NCBI GenBank assembly: GCA_963761775.1
Contig: CAVXIF010000001.1
Span: 124,001-188,000, forward strand
Length of the DNA stretch: 64,000 bases
DNA from: Parerythrobacter_A sp963761775
GTDB lineage: Bacteria > Pseudomonadota > Alphaproteobacteria > Sphingomonadales > Sphingomonadaceae
Direction of reading: 5' to 3'
Below, piece after piece: positions 59,974 through 64,000 of this stretch. Numbering within the stretch: position 1 is the stretch's first letter; every line of letters begins with the position of its first letter. The notes under the pieces were generated by a model. The model had not been told where the DNA came from and did no database searches. It saw only the letters and a list, made by a program, of their open reading frames with translations. The position numbers were made by a program, and so were the translations under genes.

Positions 59974-61426
59974 TCAGGCGGTGCCGCCCACCGTCAGTCC
60001 GCCGACCAGCAGCGTCGGTTGGCCAACGCCTGCCGGTACGCTTTGCCCGCCTTTGCCGCACACGCCGACGCCCTGATCCAGCGCCATGTCGTTGCCGATG
60101 GCTTCGACGCGGGTCAGTACGCTCGGCCCGTCGCCGATCAGCGTGGCACCCTTGATGGGGGCCGCCAGCTTGCCGTTCTCGACCAGATAGGCTTCGGTGC
60201 AGGAGAAGGTGAAGCGGCCCGACACGATGTCCACTTGTCCGCCGCCGAACCCGGCGGCGAAGATGCCGCGCTTCATGCCCGCCAGCATCTCGTCCGGGTC
60301 CGCCTGTGCCGCCGCGCATGAAGGTGTTGGTCATGCGCGGCATGGGCGCATGCTGATAGCTTTGCCGCCGTCCGTTGCCGGTCGGCGCGACGCCCATCAG
60401 CCGCGCATTGAGCCGGTCCTGCATGTAGCCTTTGAGGATGCCGTCCTCGATCAGCACTGTCTCGCCGGTCGGCGTGCCTTCGTCGTCGATGCTGAGCGAG
60501 CCACGCCGGTCGGCAAGCGATCCGTCGTCGACCACGGTGACGCCGGGTGCTGCCACCCTCTCTCCGATCCGCCCGCTGAACGCACTGGTGCCCTTGCGGT
60601 TGAAATCGCCTTCCAGACCGTGGCCGACCGCTTCGTGCAGGATGATGCCGGGCCAGCCGGGGGCGAGCAGCACAGGCATCTCGCCCGCCGGGGCATCGAC
60701 GCTGTCGAGATTGACCAGCGCCTGCCGCACCGCCTCGTCCACCGCGTGCCGCCACGCCGCGCCATCATTGCCGATGTCGAACAGCCGGTCGTAGAGATAG
60801 CGCCCGCCGAAACCGTAGCTGCCCTGTTCGCGCCGCCCGTTCGCTTCGGCGACGACCGATACGTTAAGGCGGACCAGCGGGCGGATATCGGTGGCGGTGA
60901 AGCCGTCGGGGCGGATGATCTCCACCACGCTCCAGCTGCCTGCCAGGCTGGCGCTGACTTGCGAGACGCGCGGGTCTTTTGCGCGCGCCACGGTGTCGAT
61001 GGTTTGCAGAAGCGCCACCTTGTCTTCGAACGCCACGCCGTCCAGCGGGCTGGCATCGGTATAGAGGTGGCGATTGCTGCGCCGGGGCGGAGCGGCGCGG
61101 CTGGCGGCGGCGGAATCGAGCAGTTGCAGCGTTTCGCCCGCGCGCCGGATTGCCGCCTCGCTGATTTCGTTGGCGTGGGCGAAACCGGTCATCTCGCCCG
61201 ACACGCCGCGCAGACCAAAGCCGCTGTCGCGCGAATAATCGGCCGTTTTCAGCCGTCCGTCATCCCAGCCGAATGTCTCGCTGGCCATGTGTTGCAGATA
61301 CAGTTCGCCATCGTCGCACCGCGCGAGCATGTCGGCGGTTGCGCGCTGCGCGGTTTCGGGGTCGATGGTGCGGAACAGGTGGGTGCGGGGGTCGCCGGCG
61401 GAGGAAGACATGGTCATGGCGACCAT
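59974..61426 (-). CDS. tldD: Metalloprotease TldD (frame break near 60305)
   Basis: About 483 residues. The TldD core is SYGFGGRYLYDRLF and GWPGIILHEAVGHGLEGDF with the HExxxH zinc motif (HEAVGH). GRIGERVAAPGVTVVDDGS and GYMQDRLNARLMGVAPTGNGRR follow. The C-terminus, MLAGMKRGIFAAGFGGGQVD to VGGLTVGGTA, is in another frame, and one extra G near 60301-60308 (RGGTADPDEMLAG expected) restores it. With TldE it degrades small peptides; a tldE gene is not in the window. ATG 61426 is used, but ATG 61417 or 61411 (MSSSAGDPRTHLF) may be the true start. Confidence 0.88.
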
Positions 61427-61457
61427 ATAGGCTTTACGCCCGTCCGTGTCGCCCGTT

Positions 61458-61709
61458 CTAGCGGTGGCCCGGATCGCCGCCTTCGGTAATGTCGTGCAAT
61501 TCTTCCTGCGCGACCCCGTCCGCAGGCCCGCCGATCAGCACGAAGCGCCGGTCGCAATAGCCGCAATCGACATAGCCGTGCTCGTCGATCTGGAGATAGA
61601 TGCGCGGGTGGCCCAGCGCCGCGCCGGTGCGGATATCGGTCGCACCGTCGCAGCTGACACGGCGTTCGGCGGTGCGGACAATTTCGGGCGGGGGCGTGAC
61701 AGTATCCAT
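61458..61709 (-). CDS. Zinc-finger protein of the zf-CHCC (NDUFS6-like) family
   Basis: 83 residues. RRVSCDGATDIRTGAALGHPRIYLQI (in part) and GYVDCGYCDRRFVL give a Cys-His-Cys-Cys zinc site, as in the small complex I subunit NDUFS6. Alphaproteobacteria often have this small protein, and the bacterial role is tied to complex I assembly by homology only. ATG 61709 (MDTVTPPPEI) is chosen because it leaves a short N-terminus. It is divergent from the ABC ATPase gene with 115 bases between starts. Confidence 0.8.
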   Translation of the reverse strand: MDTVTPPPEIVRTAERRVSCDGATDIRTGAALGHPRIYLQIDEHGYVDCGYCDRRFVLIGGPADGVAQEELHDITEGGDPGHR

Positions 61710-61824
61710 ACCGGTGCGACCGATACGGCGTGCCATCGCGATGCGCAACGGCTGGCTTCGTTACAAGGCCGCCCGGCAATCATCGCTTGGCACCAGCCCG
61801 CGCGAAACCCTAAGACGCTCAAGC

Positions 61825-62769
61825 ATGACCACACCCCCCGCCATCCGCATTACCGATCTCGTCAAACGATACGCCGGCGTGAAGGGCGAAGCCGGCAAGC
61901 TGGCGCTGGACGGTGTGAGTTTCGATGTGCCGCAGGGCGGCGTGTTCGGCCTGCTTGGCCCCAATGGCGCGGGCAAGTCCACGCTTATCAACGTGCTGGC
62001 CGGACTGGTGACGAAGACCAGCGGGTCCGCCGAGATATGGGGTTTCGATATCGATACCCAGCGCCGCAATGCGAAACGCAGCATCGGGATCGTGCCGCAG
62101 GAAATCGTGTTCGATCCGTTCTTCACGCCGTTCGAAGTGCTGGAAAATCAGGGCGGCTTCTATGGTATTCCCAAGGCGACGCGGCGCAGCGAAGAGCTGC
62201 TCGGCGCGGTGCGCCTTGCCGACAAGCGCGACGCCTATGCCCGCACGTTGTCGGGTGGGATGAAGCGGCGGCTGCTGATTGCCAAGGCGATGGTCCATTC
62301 CCCGCCGATCCTGGTGCTGGACGAGCCGACGGCAGGCGTGGACGTGGAATTGCGCGCGCAGTTATGGGCGCTGGTGCGCAAGCTCAACGCCGATGGTGTG
62401 ACGGTGGTGCTGACCACGCATTATCTCGAAGAAGCGGAGGAGCTGTGCGACCGCATCGCCATCATCAATCACGGCAAGCTGATCGCCAACAAGCCAACGC
62501 GCGAACTGGTCGATATGGCGCGCGAGAAGATCGTGGCCGTAACGCTCGATGCGGATATGGCGAAAGTGCGGCAGCACGAGGCGTTCTTGAAGGTCGAGCT
62601 TACCGGTCCCCGGGGTATTGAAGTTACTTATGACAAGGACCGGATGACGGCAGGACAAGTGCTCGCGATCCTTCAGCAGCAGGGGCTTGTGGTGCAGGAC
62701 GTAACGACGCGCGAGGCCGATCTTGAAGACGTGTTCGTCTCGCTTACCCGCGCGGATACCACGGCATGA
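61825..62769 (+). CDS. ABC transporter ATP-binding protein (drug/daunorubicin-type)
   Basis: 314 residues. Walker A GPNGAGKST, signature TLSGGMKRRLLIAKAM, Walker B ILVLDEPTAGVD and VLTTHYLEEAEELCDR are all present. A C-terminal domain (from about residue 225) resembles the CcmA/DrrA/YadG group. DPFFTPFEVLENQGGFYGIP is typical of this group. The matching permease is not next to it; nadB follows instead. It overlaps nadB as ATGA. The partner gene may lie elsewhere, or the ATPase serves a permease further off. Substrate unknown. Confidence 0.88.
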   Translation: MTTPPAIRITDLVKRYAGVKGEAGKLALDGVSFDVPQGGVFGLLGPNGAGKSTLINVLAGLVTKTSGSAEIWGFDIDTQRRNAKRSIGIVPQEIVFDPFFTPFEVLENQGGFYGIPKATRRSEELLGAVRLADKRDAYARTLSGGMKRRLLIAKAMVHSPPILVLDEPTAGVDVELRAQLWALVRKLNADGVTVVLTTHYLEEAEELCDRIAIINHGKLIANKPTRELVDMAREKIVAVTLDADMAKVRQHEAFLKVELTGPRGIEVTYDKDRMTAGQVLAILQQQGLVVQDVTTREADLEDVFVSLTRADTTA

Positions 62770-64000
62770 GCGTCGGAACGCACGACATTCTCGTCATCGG
62801 CTCAGGCGCCGCCGGGCTGACCGCTGCGCTGGCGCTTGCCGAAACGAAGCGGGTGCTGGTGCTGGCGAAAGGTGCGCTGGACGGCGGCAGCACGGCGTGG
62901 GCGCAGGGCGGCATCGCGGCGGTGCTGGATGCGGGCGACACGTTCGAGGACCATGTGCGCGACACGATGGTGGCAGGGGCGGGGCTGAACGATCGCGCAA
63001 CGGTGGAATTCGTGATCGAGCGCGCACCCGCCAGCATCGCCCGCCTGATCGAGCTGGGCGTTCCCTTCAACGAAGAAAGCGACCAGCTCCACCTGACGCG
63101 CGAAGGCGGGCACAGCCACCGCCGGATCGTGCATGTCGACGATGCCACCGGCTGGGCGGTGCAGGAGGCATTGCTTAAGGCGGCCGATGCCAACCCCAAC
63201 ATCACCATGCTGGATGGGCGCACCTGCGTCGATCTCATCACCGGCAGGCATGGCACGCGCTTTTCCGGCGAGGGGCGGGTGTGGGGTGCCTATGCACTGA
63301 ACGAAGCGACGGGCCGGGTGGAAAAGCATCTGGCGCGCGCGACCGTCATGGCGGCGGGCGGGGCGGGGCGCGTCTATCGGTTCTCCACCGCACCGCGCGG
63401 CGCAACCGGCGACGGGATCGCGATGGCGTGGCGGGCAGGCGCGCGGGTGTCGAACATGGAAATGATGCAGTTCCATCCGACCTGCCTCTATAATCTGGAG
63501 GTCAAGAACTTCCTCGTTACCGAAGCGGTGCGGGGCGAGGGCGGACACCTGCTGCATCCCGACACGGGCCATCGCTTCATGGCGGATTACGATCCGGAAC
63601 GCATGGAGCTGGCGCCGCGCGATGTGGTGGCACGCGCGATCGACGACCAGATCAAGCGGTTCGGGCTGGACTATGTGCATCTCGACATCAGCCACCGCGA
63701 CCCTGCATTCGTGACGACGCATTTCCCGACCATCCACGAAAAGCTGACCGGGCTGGGTATCGACATGACGCGGGAGCCGATCCCGGTCGTGCCGGCGCAG
63801 CATTATACCTGTGGCGGCATCATCGTCGGTCTGGATGCGGCGAGCGACCTGCCGGGATTGTGGGCGGCGGGCGAATGCAGCGAAAGCGGGCTGCACGGCG
63901 CGAACCGGCTTGCGTCCAACAGCCTGCTGGAATGCTTCGTCTTCGGCGAAGCCGCGGCGCGCGATATCCTCGACCGCTGGGACACGCTGCCCGCACCGCC
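62766..64000 (+). CDS. nadB: L-aspartate oxidase, N-terminal 411 residues (partial)
   Basis: It runs off the window end. ILVIGSGAAGLTAALALAE is the FAD-binding start, GGSTAWAQGGIAAVLD the substrate-side loop, and RIVHVDDATGWAVQEALL and MQFHPTCLYN follow. GEGGHLLHPDTGHRFM and YTCGGIIVG precede the GECSESGLHGANRLASNSLLE block that is hallmark for L-aspartate oxidase. It oxidises L-aspartate to iminoaspartate, the first step of de novo NAD synthesis. The start ATG 62766 overlaps the ABC ATPase stop. About 120 residues of the normal roughly 530 are missing beyond 64000. Confidence 0.95.
   Translation, partial: MSVGTHDILVIGSGAAGLTAALALAETKRVLVLAKGALDGGSTAWAQGGIAAVLDAGDTFEDHVRDTMVAGAGLNDRATVEFVIERAPASIARLIELGVPFNEESDQLHLTREGGHSHRRIVHVDDATGWAVQEALLKAADANPNITMLDGRTCVDLITGRHGTRFSGEGRVWGAYALNEATGRVEKHLARATVMAAGGAGRVYRFSTAPRGATGDGIAMAWRAGARVSNMEMMQFHPTCLYNLEVKNFLVTEAVRGEGGHLLHPDTGHRFMADYDPERMELAPRDVVARAIDDQIKRFGLDYVHLDISHRDPAFVTTHFPTIHEKLTGLGIDMTREPIPVVPAQHYTCGGIIVGLDAASDLPGLWAAGECSESGLHGANRLASNSLLECFVFGEAAARDILDRWDTLPAP

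Overview
This window is a GC-rich stretch of ordinary chromosome from an alphaproteobacterium, most likely order Sphingomonadales and probably Erythrobacteraceae. That placement is inference, from remembered protein character and gene mix: a MidA/NDUFAF7-type protein, a TonB receptor, a TtcA-free GC-rich core gene set, HWE kinase, LolA, PabBC fusion and DUF924. I see no rRNA, tRNA, CRISPR array, prophage, insertion sequence or recognised defence locus. Genes are tightly packed, with many 4-base ATGA/GTGA/TTGA stop-start overlaps.

Layout. 1-2.7 kb: end of an alkaline phosphatase, then lolA, rpmG, arfB and a pseudouridine synthase. 2.7-6.2 kb: a fused pabB-pabC gene, divergent from a HerA-like ATPase. 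6.2-10.6 kb: a leftward operon of a six-EF-hand secreted protein, response regulator, histidine kinase and coiled-coil membrane protein. 10.7-16.8 kb: cupin, Xaa-Pro aminopeptidase, S9 oligopeptidase, thioesterase and alanine dehydrogenase. 16.8-22.7 kb: pstS behind a PHO box, two secreted unknowns, a CsgG-like/SH3 protein and an AraC regulator. 22.7-29.5 kb: ftsK, a ThiE-like protein, yggS, a large palindromic element and a TonB receptor. 29.7-36.3 kb: glnD, an acyl-CoA-synthetase-like gene, lgt and midA. 36.3-40.2 kb: HWE kinase with an osmoprotectant ABC transporter. 40.3-44.5 kb: isovaleryl-CoA dehydrogenase and methylcrotonoyl-CoA carboxylase beta (leucine breakdown), plus an acyltransferase. 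44.5-50 kb: a flavoprotein, Sel1 protein, AI-2E-type transporter and gyrB. 50-52.8 kb: a VPxPA-CTERM protein behind a sigma-54-like promoter, a PrsT-like TPR lipoprotein and a parS-like site. 53-57 kb: guaA, a CHRD lipoprotein, two adjacent endonuclease III homologues and a membrane protein. 57-64 kb: nitronate monooxygenase-like enzyme, DUF924, twin secreted paralogues, CPBP protease, tldD, zinc-finger protein, ABC ATPase and the start of nadB.

The strongest unusual property is technical. About 23 single-base frame breaks fall in 16 genes, including indispensable ones (gyrB, ftsK, guaA). In every case the protein continues in another frame without loss. This looks like unpolished sequence, not gene decay. 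Genes carrying a break are annotated over their full span as one gene, with the position of the break.

The most biologically interesting leads are the sigma-54-like promoter in front of a CTERM-sorted protein, the EF-hand two-component operon, the parS-like site, the PHO box, and a coupled pair of secreted proteins, one of which carries a 20-residue repeat conserved only at protein level.
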